From the NCBI GenBank assembly GCA_023415495.1, contig JAEZKK010000035.1:62001-126000 (forward strand): DNA of 64,000 nucleotides, in the 5' to 3' direction. Every line of letters starts with the position of its first letter. Positions within the stretch are counted from its first letter, which is position 1. Positions 33,872 through 42,265 of the stretch are shown one piece after another. The DNA is from Bacteroidota bacterium. Its GTDB lineage: Bacteria > Bacteroidota > Bacteroidia > Bacteroidales > P3. The translations under genes were made by a program, and so were the position numbers. Under the pieces are notes generated by a model. That model saw nothing but the letters and a program-made list of their open reading frames with translations, did not search any database and was not told the origin of the DNA.

Positions 33872-34939
33872 ATGGAAATTGCTGCTTTGGTATCGGGAGG
33901 AGTGGATAGTTCAGTAACTGTTCACCAACTTAAGGAAATGGGTTATAATCCTACTATATTCTATATTAAGATAGGTATGGAGGATAAGGACGGTTATATC
34001 GACTGCCCTTCGGAAGAGGATATTGAGATTACAAGTTATATTGCAAAGAAATACGGCTTAAAATTTGAAATAGTATCACTTCATAAAGAGTATTGGGAGG
34101 ATGTTGTTTCCTACACCATTGAGTCTGTTAAAAGAGGGCTTACCCCTAATCCTGATATTATGTGCAACAAGCTAATTAAGTTTGGAAGCTTTGAAAGGAA
34201 GTGGGGAAAGGATTTTGATAAGATTTCAACAGGACATTATTGCAATACTACTATTATCGATAATAAGACCTATCTCTCAACTGCAAAGGACAAAACCAAA
34301 GACCAAACCTATTTCCTTGGTCAGCTAAACTATCTTCAAGTCTCAAAATTAATGTTCCCTATAGGCAGTTTGCTTAAGAGTGAGGTTAGAGAAATTGCCA
34401 GAGAAAACAGACTTCCATCGGCTGAAAGAAAGGATAGCCAGGGGATTTGTTTCTTGGGAAAGATTCATTACAACGATTTTATAGAAAGATATTTAGGAAA
34501 GAAACAAGGTAAGATAATTGAGCTTGAGACAGGGAAAATCCTTGGCTCTCATAATGGATACTGGTTTCATACCATTGGGCAGAGGAAGGGTCTTGGGCTT
34601 AGTGGAGGACCTTGGTTTGTGGTTAAGAAAGATATGAATGAGAATATTCTCTATGTATCACAAGGCTACGACCCTCAAACCCAATACGGAAAAATAGTAA
34701 ACCTAAACGGGTTCCAATATATTACAGAGGATTGTTTCGGAGATTTCAATGGAGAAAAAGAAGTTTTATTCAAGATAAGACATACCCCTGATTTCACCAA
34801 AGGAAGGCTTAGCAAGATAAACGATATTTACAGAATAGAGTCTGAAGAAAAGATTCAAGGCATTGCATCAGGACAATTTGGAGTAATCTACGACAATAAA
34901 GCCGAGCTCTGCCTTGCTTCTGGAATGATAATAGATTAA
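33872..34939 (+). CDS. mnmA: tRNA-specific 2-thiouridylase MnmA
   Basis: Puts sulfur at position 2 of U34 in tRNA Lys/Glu/Gln. N-terminal ATP pyrophosphatase loop SGGVDSSV at residues 8-15; catalytic cysteines in TPNPDIMCNK (C98) and SQGICFLGK (C193); C-terminal beta-barrel with HTIGQRKGLGLSGGPWFV. 355 residues. The segment after strand 1 (FYIKIGMEDKDGYIDCPSEED) differs from the E. coli form, as I recall for Bacteroidota. Monocistronic, with repeat cluster 2 after the stop. The promoter position suggests a leaderless or nearly leaderless mRNA. Confidence 0.95.
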   Translation: MEIAALVSGGVDSSVTVHQLKEMGYNPTIFYIKIGMEDKDGYIDCPSEEDIEITSYIAKKYGLKFEIVSLHKEYWEDVVSYTIESVKRGLTPNPDIMCNKLIKFGSFERKWGKDFDKISTGHYCNTTIIDNKTYLSTAKDKTKDQTYFLGQLNYLQVSKLMFPIGSLLKSEVREIARENRLPSAERKDSQGICFLGKIHYNDFIERYLGKKQGKIIELETGKILGSHNGYWFHTIGQRKGLGLSGGPWFVVKKDMNENILYVSQGYDPQTQYGKIVNLNGFQYITEDCFGDFNGEKEVLFKIRHTPDFTKGRLSKINDIYRIESEEKIQGIASGQFGVIYDNKAELCLASGMIID

Positions 34940-34942
34940 AGT

Positions 34943-35216
34943 TATTTCACCCTATAATATCTATATTTTACCCTACAACTTCTATATTTTACTCTACAAC
35001 TAAGATATTTTACTTTTAGACTTCTATATTATATATAAAAAAACCGTTTTTTATACCCAAAAAAACCGTTTTTTTGATTGATAAAACCGTCTTACAAACC
35101 AAAAAAACGGTTTTTTTGAGTAAATAATTCCGTATTTTATAGTAAAACTAAGAAGTTAAAAAGTAAAATATAGAAGTATAAAAGTAAATTATAGAAGTTA
35201 TAGAGTAAATTATTGT
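34943..35216. repeat. Self-complementary repeat cluster 2 (TCTATATTTTAC and AAAACCGTTTT words)
   Basis: Fills the 325-base gap between the convergent mnmA and lipoprotein genes. The left half carries repeated TCTATATTTTAC and ACAACT words; the right half carries their complements (AGTAAAATATAGAAGT). A 16-bp exact pair is 34978-34993 with 35162-35177. The centre has four AAAACCGTYTT or AAAACGGTTTT units between 35037 and 35117, each a small A-run/T-run hairpin. Both strands end in T-runs, so it may also terminate both genes. Confidence 0.93.
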
Positions 35217-35264
35217 GATTACACTCACCTGACTTGAATATTTTAATTGCTTTTGATAATTAAA

Positions 35265-35783
35265 TCACTTAAGCAAAATCAATAAATCTTCATTTACTTG
35301 AAATACTCTTTTATCAACAAATTTAAATATATCTTTAATCTCAATAAAGTTTACTGTATTATTTTTTACAACAAGAAGTGATGGTACTTCGAAATTTTGT
35401 ATTTTATAATCCAATAATAATATCTCTTTGTTTTTACTTTCCTCTGAGAAATATACTTTCTTTATTTTTGGATAGTACTTATTAAAATAGATTAAACTTG
35501 ATTTACGTGATAATAGATTATTTATATCTCCATTTTGGACACCTATATATCCAACAATCTCTATAGTGTCATTATTATAAAAATTATTGCTTTCAAAGTA
35601 TTCATTTAATTTTTTATGACAATCGTGGCAACCAAGAGTTGAGAACAAAACATAAATTCTATGTTTTGAATAATCTAACTTTTGTCTTTTACCTTCAATA
35701 TTTACAATTTTATTTTCATTTATAAATATAGAACAAGAAGCAAGTAAAATAGATATAATAAGTAAAGGTATTAGTCTTTTCAT
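35265..35783 (-). CDS. Thioredoxin-like lipoprotein
   Basis: 172 residues. Lipobox LLASC at about residue 17. A CxxC pair lies at about 51-54 in RIYVLFSTLGCHDCHKKLNE, followed by a strand-rich core and FEVPSLLVVKNN, which fits the cis-proline loop. Its length and order are those of a minimal thioredoxin fold anchored to a membrane. It may accept electrons from the DsbD encoded in the same operon. It starts one base after the stop of the propeller-like gene. The substrate is unknown. Confidence 0.78.
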   Translation of the reverse strand: MKRLIPLLIISILLASCSIFINENKIVNIEGKRQKLDYSKHRIYVLFSTLGCHDCHKKLNEYFESNNFYNNDTIEIVGYIGVQNGDINNLLSRKSSLIYFNKYYPKIKKVYFSEESKNKEILLLDYKIQNFEVPSLLVVKNNTVNFIEIKDIFKFVDKRVFQVNEDLLILLK

Positions 35784-35784
35784 T

Positions 35785-37002
35785 CTATAGACCTTTAAAG
35801 TTTATTAATTGAACGCCATAAGGTATATCGTTATTTGAGATGTATTTCTGAGCTTTCATCATGTAAATCAAATTAGGATAAGCTCCAAAATCTGGAAGAA
35901 TAATACCTAATCTGAGAAACTTATCTCCAAGAAAGTGAACATTCCTTCCAAATTCAATCTTAGTAATTGTTTGTTTGTTAACTTTTCTTATAGATTTAGC
36001 ATTATCAGATATATCTTTCTTAAAAATAGTCCATTCCCCATTTTGCTTTTTCCAAATATCATAATAAATTTTATTGTAGTTCCCCTTTTTACTATAAAAA
36101 ACAAATAGTTTATCATTAGAAGAATAAATATTATGCACACAAGAATATCTATCAATATTACTACTAATGTAAGGGAATCTTTCTCCAGCATATTTTGTAG
36201 TATTTAAAACACTATCTGAAGCATCTTGTGGCATTCTATTCCATTTTATTTCTTTGTTTTCAATTATTCCTAATGGGTTTAAATCAAAATCATATTCTGC
36301 AATTTTATAATCTCCTCTTTGAGAAAAAAGAATTGAATTATCATTTACAGAAAGTATATTATATGGAGTTCTATAAGTATATAAAGGTAATAGAAATTCT
36401 AAATTAATTTTCTTTTCAACTTTTTTTGTTTTAAGATTAAGAATTGATAGGCTTGAAGATTCTTCTGGCTTTTCTCTATAAAAAATATAATTCTTTAGTC
36501 CTAATAGTTTTCCATTAGGGAGAAATCTTATATCTTTTGAAAACCTATTATTACCTAATGGTATTTCAAAATCATAAATAAACTCTTTACCTACTCTTTT
36601 AAAAATACATAAAAATTGAGTATTAATTTCACCTTTGTGACCAGGTATCACTAAGTAATTTTCATTTATTGCAAAAAAATCAATATTGCAAGCCTTTCCA
36701 TCAAAATTATTAATTAGTTTTGTTACATCAAAATCTTGATAGGAGTATGTTTTTGTTTTAACTGCAAAAGAATACATTCTTAGTGTTTCAGGAGTAGCAA
36801 AATCTGCACGTAAGAAAAATAGGGTATCATTGTGATAGTATGAAAGTAAATCTGAATATGAATTTATATCTTTCTCCATATTATACATTAAACCTTCTAT
36901 AATGGTTGTACTTTCAATATCTATATACTTTTTTGTAGAGTTTTGTGCTAAAACTGAATTAGTAATTGAAAAGATGATTAACAGAATGATAATTTTCTTC
37001 AT
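35785..37002 (-). CDS. Exported protein, probable six-bladed propeller fold
   Basis: 405 residues with a signal peptide ending NSVLAQ. Repeated strand groups (FLRADFATPETLRMYSF, IFKRVGKEFIYDFEI, ILNLKTKKVEKKIN, EYDFDLNPLGIIENKEIK) look like blades of a TolB/NHL-type propeller; many Bacteroidota proteins of this type are found beside TlpA-like genes. No catalytic motif is visible. The ATG at 37002 gives a proper signal peptide; the frame opens three codons earlier. Directly precedes the thioredoxin-like lipoprotein. Confidence 0.65.
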   Translation of the reverse strand: MKKIIILLIIFSITNSVLAQNSTKKYIDIESTTIIEGLMYNMEKDINSYSDLLSYYHNDTLFFLRADFATPETLRMYSFAVKTKTYSYQDFDVTKLINNFDGKACNIDFFAINENYLVIPGHKGEINTQFLCIFKRVGKEFIYDFEIPLGNNRFSKDIRFLPNGKLLGLKNYIFYREKPEESSSLSILNLKTKKVEKKINLEFLLPLYTYRTPYNILSVNDNSILFSQRGDYKIAEYDFDLNPLGIIENKEIKWNRMPQDASDSVLNTTKYAGERFPYISSNIDRYSCVHNIYSSNDKLFVFYSKKGNYNKIYYDIWKKQNGEWTIFKKDISDNAKSIRKVNKQTITKIEFGRNVHFLGDKFLRLGIILPDFGAYPNLIYMMKAQKYISNNDIPYGVQLINFKGL

Positions 37003-37029
37003 ATTGCTCATTTGTATAAATATTCTAAT

Positions 37030-37581
37030 TTAGAACTTTTTTGCACTGATTTTATGCTTGAGTTTAAGGTCGAAGAAATCATTTGATTCCAAGACTTCCA
37101 TTTCTCTTAGGAATATTTTTGCACATGCTATTGCGTCGCTATCGGCTCTGTGATGGTTTAGCTCTATTGACTCTTGATTGCATAGAAAGTCTAATGAGCT
37201 TTTGGTATTCTCGCTCCAAGCCTTGCGAGCTATTAGGCAGGAACAATAGTAATAGAGCTTTGGTAGGGGTATTTTATAATTTAATAATGTCTTTCTCAAA
37301 ACACCAATATCGAAGGCAGCATTATGAGCAATAACTATTTTCTCTTCAAGATATGGTCTTATCTCGTCCCAAAGCTCATCGAACTCTGGCTCATACATTA
37401 CATCTTCCTTCTTGATTCCATGTACTTTTTGAGCATAGAAATGAAAATAGGGATAACAGATTGGCTTGATTAACCAATGTTTAACCTCTGTAATTTTTGA
37501 ATTTTGAACAACTGCAATACCTAAGGAACATGGCTTATAAGTATCTGCAGTTTCGAAATCAATAGCTACGAAATTAAACAT
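37030..37581 (-). CDS. DnaQ-like 3'-5' exonuclease (DEDDh)
   Basis: 183 residues. Exo I FVAIDFETADTYKPC with the DxE pair near residues 8-10, Exo II VIAHNAAFDIGVLRK with the aspartate near 96, and Exo III HRADSDAIACAKIF with the DEDDh histidine. This is the stand-alone epsilon-like class and could act in proofreading, repair or RNA processing. It lies 11 bases after dsbD in an otherwise envelope-directed operon, which is odd. Confidence 0.9.
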   Translation of the reverse strand: MFNFVAIDFETADTYKPCSLGIAVVQNSKITEVKHWLIKPICYPYFHFYAQKVHGIKKEDVMYEPEFDELWDEIRPYLEEKIVIAHNAAFDIGVLRKTLLNYKIPLPKLYYYCSCLIARKAWSENTKSSLDFLCNQESIELNHHRADSDAIACAKIFLREMEVLESNDFFDLKLKHKISAKKF

Positions 37582-37592
37582 TGGTCTATATA

Positions 37593-39644
37593 TTAGTTGT
37601 TTTTAGCAAAGTTAGCTTTCCCTTCTTCAAGGAATTTGATAAAGTTAGAGATATTTCTATCATATCCCTTAGGCTCTTTAGTAAGAAGATTTCCCTCTGC
37701 ATCCATTAGCACATAAAGGGGTTGGGCATTAGCATTAAAATGTTCTATCTGATAGTTATGATTTCTCTTGCCAAGGGTTTTAAGTACTCTACCATCCTTT
37801 AGAGTAACCCATTCCTCTTGTGGAAGCTCTATTGTATTTACATCACAATAGAGTGCAACCATAACATAATCCTCTCTAAGAATCTTCTTTACTCCCGAAT
37901 CCACCCATACATAGTTCTCCATTTCCCTACAATTAGCACAGGTCTTACCAGTAAAGTCGATAAACAAAGGTTTATTTACCTTTTTCGCATACTCTTTTGC
38001 TTCTTCCAAATCAAAGAATCCTTGGAATCCAGTAGGCATATGTAATTTATCTGAATACTTTCTATTTGCTGGCAAACCACCTTCGTTACCAGAGGCATTT
38101 GAAGAAGGAGAAGAGTTTTCAAATATAATTCTTTCAAGGTCGAAATCCTGGGTTGAAGGAGGTGGAATATAACCGGAGATAGCCTTTAGAGGAGCTCCAA
38201 ACATTCCTGGAATCATATAAACCACAAATGAGAATATAATAATTGCTGAGAATAACCTTCCTACAGATATTTTTTCAAGGTCTTTATCTCCTTTGAATTT
38301 AAGCTTACCAAGGAAGTAGAAGCCAAGTAAGGCAAATACTACTATCCATAATGCAAGATAGGTTTCTCTGTCTAATATTCCCCAACCAGCACTTAAATCA
38401 GCCATTGAAAGGAATTTCAAACCCAGTGCTATCTCCAAGAACCCGAATACAATCTTTACTGTATTTAGCCATGAACCTGATTTCATCTTTTTCATAACAG
38501 AAGGGAACATAGCCAAAAGAGTAAATGGAAGAGCAAAACCAAGGGCAAATCCTATCATTGAAATAAAGAAAACAAAACTATTACTTGAACCAGAAGCCAT
38601 CTCTATAAGAGCGGCTCCAAGTATTGGACCAGTACAAGAGAAAGACACAAGTACAGTTGTCAATGCGATAAAGAATGAGCCTAAATACCCTCCCTTATCG
38701 GCTTTTTGGTCTGATTTGTTTATCCATGAAGAAGGAAGAGTAATCTCAAACATCCCGAAGAAGGAGAAAGCAAAGACCATAAATATCACAAAGAAAAGCA
38801 AATTAGGAACCCAGTGGGTTGAGATAATATACATTGCATCCTTACCTAATAATAGGGTAAGAGCAAGCCCGAGAACTGCAAATATAAATATAATAGAGCC
38901 TCCAAAGAAATAAGCCTGCTTTAAACCCTTCTTCCTATCCTGATTTCCTTTCATAAAGAAAGAAATAGTCATTGGTATCATAGGGAATACACAAGGTGTA
39001 ATCAATGCTAAAAGACCTGCTCCAAAAGAGATTAAAAATACCATTAAAAGAGATTTATCCTTAACGGAGATTGAAGAAGAGGATGAATCAAGAGAGGAAA
39101 CTGTAGTTGTTTCACTTAATATCTCTTTCTCTATTTCTGTCTCTGTTGAGGTTTCTGATAAGGCTAACTCTTGAAAAACAATAGGTGTAACAGCCTTATA
39201 TCCCTTTACATTAAACTCAAAAGGGACATCTTCAGGAGGAATACAAGAACCTTTTTCGCATAATTGGAAATTAACAAGTCCCTTTACTTTAAAATCTTCT
39301 TTGGAGTTAATCTTAATCCTTTGTTTAAATAAAACACTTCCTTCGAAATACCTTGAGGAGTCTTTTTCAAACTTATCATACTCTGCCTTATACCTTGGCT
39401 CTGCTACTCCACCTAATCTTTGGTAATTATTACTTTTATCAAATTCAAAGACAATAGGCAGTTCCGTTCCCTTTGTTTTCTGGGAATAGATATGCCAACC
39501 TGGAGCTAAATCTACTTTTAATTGAAGTTCCGATATGGAATCATTTATCTTAACTGTCTTAAAACTCCACTTAGCAGGCTCTTGAGAAATAAGAGAGCTA
39601 AAGGAGTATATCAGCAAAAATGCTATTAAGCTAATTCGTTTCAT
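37593..39644 (-). CDS. dsbD: Thiol:disulfide interchange protein DsbD
   Basis: 683 residues in three parts: signal peptide and N-terminal periplasmic domain (WHIYSQKTKGTELPIVFEF; FQLCEKGSCIPPEDVPFEFN), eight membrane helices with ITPCVFPMIPMTISFF and SFSCTGPILGAALIE containing the buried cysteines, and a C-terminal thioredoxin domain with FIDFTGKTCANCREMENYVW (CANC near 568-571). It passes reducing power from cytoplasmic thioredoxin to periplasmic proteins. It follows envC after 29 bases. Confidence 0.95.
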   Translation of the reverse strand: MKRISLIAFLLIYSFSSLISQEPAKWSFKTVKINDSISELQLKVDLAPGWHIYSQKTKGTELPIVFEFDKSNNYQRLGGVAEPRYKAEYDKFEKDSSRYFEGSVLFKQRIKINSKEDFKVKGLVNFQLCEKGSCIPPEDVPFEFNVKGYKAVTPIVFQELALSETSTETEIEKEILSETTTVSSLDSSSSSISVKDKSLLMVFLISFGAGLLALITPCVFPMIPMTISFFMKGNQDRKKGLKQAYFFGGSIIFIFAVLGLALTLLLGKDAMYIISTHWVPNLLFFVIFMVFAFSFFGMFEITLPSSWINKSDQKADKGGYLGSFFIALTTVLVSFSCTGPILGAALIEMASGSSNSFVFFISMIGFALGFALPFTLLAMFPSVMKKMKSGSWLNTVKIVFGFLEIALGLKFLSMADLSAGWGILDRETYLALWIVVFALLGFYFLGKLKFKGDKDLEKISVGRLFSAIIIFSFVVYMIPGMFGAPLKAISGYIPPPSTQDFDLERIIFENSSPSSNASGNEGGLPANRKYSDKLHMPTGFQGFFDLEEAKEYAKKVNKPLFIDFTGKTCANCREMENYVWVDSGVKKILREDYVMVALYCDVNTIELPQEEWVTLKDGRVLKTLGKRNHNYQIEHFNANAQPLYVLMDAEGNLLTKEPKGYDRNISNFIKFLEEGKANFAKNN

Positions 39645-39673
39645 TTATTTATTATTCTAACTTATTAATATTT

Positions 39674-40933
39674 CTATAGTTTAATCCAAGTAGATGGGTT
39701 TTGTCTATTATTCCCTTTCCATACCTGGAAATTAATTTCAGTTACATCTTCTGTATTTGTATGAATTGTTCCAATGCTCTGCTTAGTCTTTACCTTATTA
39801 CCTGCACTTACAAATACATTAGATAAATTAGTGTAAACAGTCATATATTCACCATGTCTTAGTATAATTACCTTTTGTCCATTAGGACCAGTAAACACCC
39901 TTACAACCTCACCATCAAACACTGCTCTTACACTCGAACCCTTCTTAGTCCTTATATCAACACCCAGATTCTCTATCATAACGCCCTTAATATCCGGATG
40001 AGGATGTGTTCCATAGTTGCTCGTTATTATCCCATGCTCCGTTGGCCAAGGCAGTCTTCCTTTATTAGATGTGAAATCTTTAGAAAGCTGAATCTCTTCA
40101 GGAGTTGCCGACATAACATATTCTTTTGAAGAAGTTTTTGATTCATCCTTAGTTTTACTCTTTGCTGCAATTTGAGCCTGACGTTTAACCTCTGCTTGGA
40201 TTGCTGCATTAATTTGGTTTTGGAGTTTCTTTCTTCTTGCTTGCTTCTCCTTAATCTGCTTTGCTAATTGCCTTTCTTTTTTCTGTAAGGAATTAATTGT
40301 GCTTTGTTTTATTCTTTGTTCCTTGGTTAATTCACTCTTTTGTTTTTCTTGTTGAGATAATAAACTCTCTTGATTCACTTTCTTTACTACCAATTCATTA
40401 GTCTTTTTCTCAAGTTCATTGGTCTTTTGTTGTATTTCAAACATCTTTTGTTTCTGCAATTGACCATATTGCTTAAAAAACACATATCTCTGATATGCCT
40501 GAGAATAATCTTTTGCAGAGAAGATAAATAGCAAACGATTTGCAGAAGTTTTGTTCTTCTGAGCCATCCTTAGCATTTGAATATATTCTTTCTTCAAGAA
40601 ATTTATTTCTTCATTTAATTGAAAAATTGACTTTTGAGTATTTTGTATTTCACCATTCAAAGCCTGAGTTTGCTTAGATATATTATCAATTAATCTCTCT
40701 CTATCCCTAATTTTCTTCCTTAATACATTAAGCTGAGAGGCTGATAAATTTTTTGTCTTCTTGGTTTCATTCAAAATTGCATTTATCTTCTCTATCTCCT
40801 TTTCTATCTTTACTTTCTCTGCTTCTAATTTCTTTCTATCCTGTGCATTTAAGTTTAGACTAAAAGCGAAGCAAAGATAAATAATAATAAACCCTATTAA
40901 AATCCTATTAGCCCAATACTTATTTAATCTCAT
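39674..40933 (-). CDS. envC: EnvC-like murein hydrolase activator (degenerate LytM)
   Basis: 419 residues from the ATG at 40933; the longer frame from 40996 lacks a good signal peptide and starts upstream of the promoter. After the signal, residues about 30-260 form a long coiled coil (EKIEKEINAILNETKKT and onwards). The C-terminal LytM/M23 domain has ENLGVDIRTKKGSSVRAVFDGEVV and TEINFQVWK. The metal-binding histidines of active peptidases (HxxxD and HxH) are replaced by asparagine, glutamate and asparagine here, as in EnvC, which activates amidases instead of cleaving. Head of a five-gene operon. Confidence 0.9.
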   Translation of the reverse strand: MRLNKYWANRILIGFIIIYLCFAFSLNLNAQDRKKLEAEKVKIEKEIEKINAILNETKKTKNLSASQLNVLRKKIRDRERLIDNISKQTQALNGEIQNTQKSIFQLNEEINFLKKEYIQMLRMAQKNKTSANRLLFIFSAKDYSQAYQRYVFFKQYGQLQKQKMFEIQQKTNELEKKTNELVVKKVNQESLLSQQEKQKSELTKEQRIKQSTINSLQKKERQLAKQIKEKQARRKKLQNQINAAIQAEVKRQAQIAAKSKTKDESKTSSKEYVMSATPEEIQLSKDFTSNKGRLPWPTEHGIITSNYGTHPHPDIKGVMIENLGVDIRTKKGSSVRAVFDGEVVRVFTGPNGQKVIILRHGEYMTVYTNLSNVFVSAGNKVKTKQSIGTIHTNTEDVTEINFQVWKGNNRQNPSTWIKL

Positions 40934-40958
40934 ACTTCTATTCTTTTTCAATAAGGTG

Positions 40959-40966
40959 CAAAAGTA
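40959..40966 (-). promoter_or_regulatory. TAnnTTTG -7 element of the envC-dsbD operon
   Basis: CAAAAGTA on the plus strand, TACTTTTG on the minus strand, 25 bases before the ATG at 40933; supports that start. Confidence 0.6.
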
Positions 40967-41158
40967 CAAAGAAAAATTAAAAAAACCCTTTATCATATAC
41001 TCATTTCTTTAAAATTGAGATGAATCATTTGGTTTTGCATTTTATTATTCTATTATTTATTCATCAACTAACTCTTATTATACTACTGTATATCTTTTGT
41101 TTATCTATATTCAGCGATTTGTTTTTTCAAATTAACATTCAAAATAAAAATAAATAAT

Positions 41159-41166
41159 TATATTTG
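41159..41166 (+). promoter_or_regulatory. TAnnTTTG -7 element of the dksA-lspA-CNNM unit
   Basis: TATATTTG, about 45 bases before the dksA-like ATG. Confidence 0.5.
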
Positions 41167-41211
41167 CAGGCGATTTATAAGCAATTTTCCTAATTAAATA
41201 TATAACGAGAA

Positions 41212-41604
41212 ATGAGTGATAACAAAATTGTAAAAAGATATTCTGACGATGAATTGCTTGAATTCAAAGAAATTATTTTAAACAAACTTGCGCAAGCAAG
41301 AGAGAATCTTCAGATGTTAATGGAAGCATTTTCAAACGATGCTAACGATTTAGGTGATACTTCTCCAACCTTTAAGGTATTGGAAGAAGGTAGTAATGTT
41401 CAGTCAAAAGAAGATAATGCAAATATGGCTGCAAGACAACAGAAGTTTATCAAGGATCTTGAGGCAGCATTAATCAGAATTGAAAACAAAACCTACGGAA
41501 TTTGCAGGATAACTGGAGAATTAATCCCAAAAGAAAGATTAAGGATTGTACCTCATGCAACTATGAGCGTTGAAGCAAAACTTCAACAGCAGAACAAAAG
41601 ATAA
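41212..41604 (+). CDS. DksA/TraR-family regulator with reduced zinc finger
   Basis: 130 residues: an N-terminal coiled coil (EFKEIILNKLAQARENLQML) with acidic NDANDLGDTSP at the tip region, and a C-terminal zinc-finger-like part KTYGICRITGELIPKERLRIVPHATMSVEAK. Only one cysteine remains of the usual four in the finger; the forms I recall from Bacteroidota have the same loss. By family it binds the RNA polymerase secondary channel. lspA follows after eight bases, so growth-rate control of lipoprotein processing is conceivable. Confidence 0.88.
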   Translation: MSDNKIVKRYSDDELLEFKEIILNKLAQARENLQMLMEAFSNDANDLGDTSPTFKVLEEGSNVQSKEDNANMAARQQKFIKDLEAALIRIENKTYGICRITGELIPKERLRIVPHATMSVEAKLQQQNKR

Positions 41605-41612
41605 TTAGTTTC

Positions 41613-42257
41613 ATGAAGAAACCTTTATTTCTAATCCTTGCAATTCTTTTTATTGACCAAGTATTTAAGATTTGGATTAAAACTAATTTCCATATCGGAG
41701 AGGAAATTTCTCTTATTGGCAATTGGGCTAAACTACATTTTATAGAAAATGAAGGTATGGCTTTTGGCATGTCCTTTGGAGGAGAGTTCGGGAAACTTGC
41801 CCTTACTTTATTCAGAATTATTGCCTCTGTACTGATTTTTATTTATCTTAGAAAGATAATAGATAAAAAAGAAAGCAAACTTAATATATATAGTATATCA
41901 CTAATATTTGCTGGAGCCGTAGGTAATATTATTGATTCAATTTTCTATGGTATAGTATTTTCTGAAAGCACTTATTTTAGTATTGCTGAAATATTTCCTT
42001 CTAATGGAGGCTATGGTACATTACTGCATGGCAAGGTTGTAGATATGTTTTACTTCCCAATTATAAATACAAGTTTCCCAACATGGATGCCTTTTATAGG
42101 AGGAGAGCCATTTACTTTTTTTAATGCAATATTCAATATAGCTGATATATCGATATCTGTTGGAGTTGGATTATTAGTTTTGTCTCTTTTATTCTTTCAA
42201 AAAAAAGAAGAGAATATCGAAAAAGACAATATTAAAGACTCAAAAGAAACTTTATAG
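41613..42257 (+). CDS. lspA: Lipoprotein signal peptidase (signal peptidase II)
   Basis: Cleaves the signal peptide of diacylated prolipoproteins in the inner membrane. Four hydrophobic helices; catalytic aspartates in VGNIIDSIFYG and FNIADISISVG; and the NEGMAFG substrate-site motif. 214 residues is longer than the usual 160-170 because about 45 residues (YFSIAEIFPSNGGYG to PFIGGEPF) are inserted between the two catalytic segments. I recall this insertion as common in Bacteroidota. The many lipoproteins in this window are its likely clients. Confidence 0.95.
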   Translation: MKKPLFLILAILFIDQVFKIWIKTNFHIGEEISLIGNWAKLHFIENEGMAFGMSFGGEFGKLALTLFRIIASVLIFIYLRKIIDKKESKLNIYSISLIFAGAVGNIIDSIFYGIVFSESTYFSIAEIFPSNGGYGTLLHGKVVDMFYFPIINTSFPTWMPFIGGEPFTFFNAIFNIADISISVGVGLLVLSLLFFQKKEENIEKDNIKDSKETL

Positions 42258-42265
42258 TTTAAATC

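Noticed and set aside
34943..35216. CRISPR or group II intron-like structure
   Set aside because: Words occur in both orientations with irregular distances, and no reverse transcriptase or cas gene is present.
39674..40933. Active M23 peptidase
   Set aside because: The metal-binding histidines are replaced, so it fits the non-catalytic EnvC activator type.
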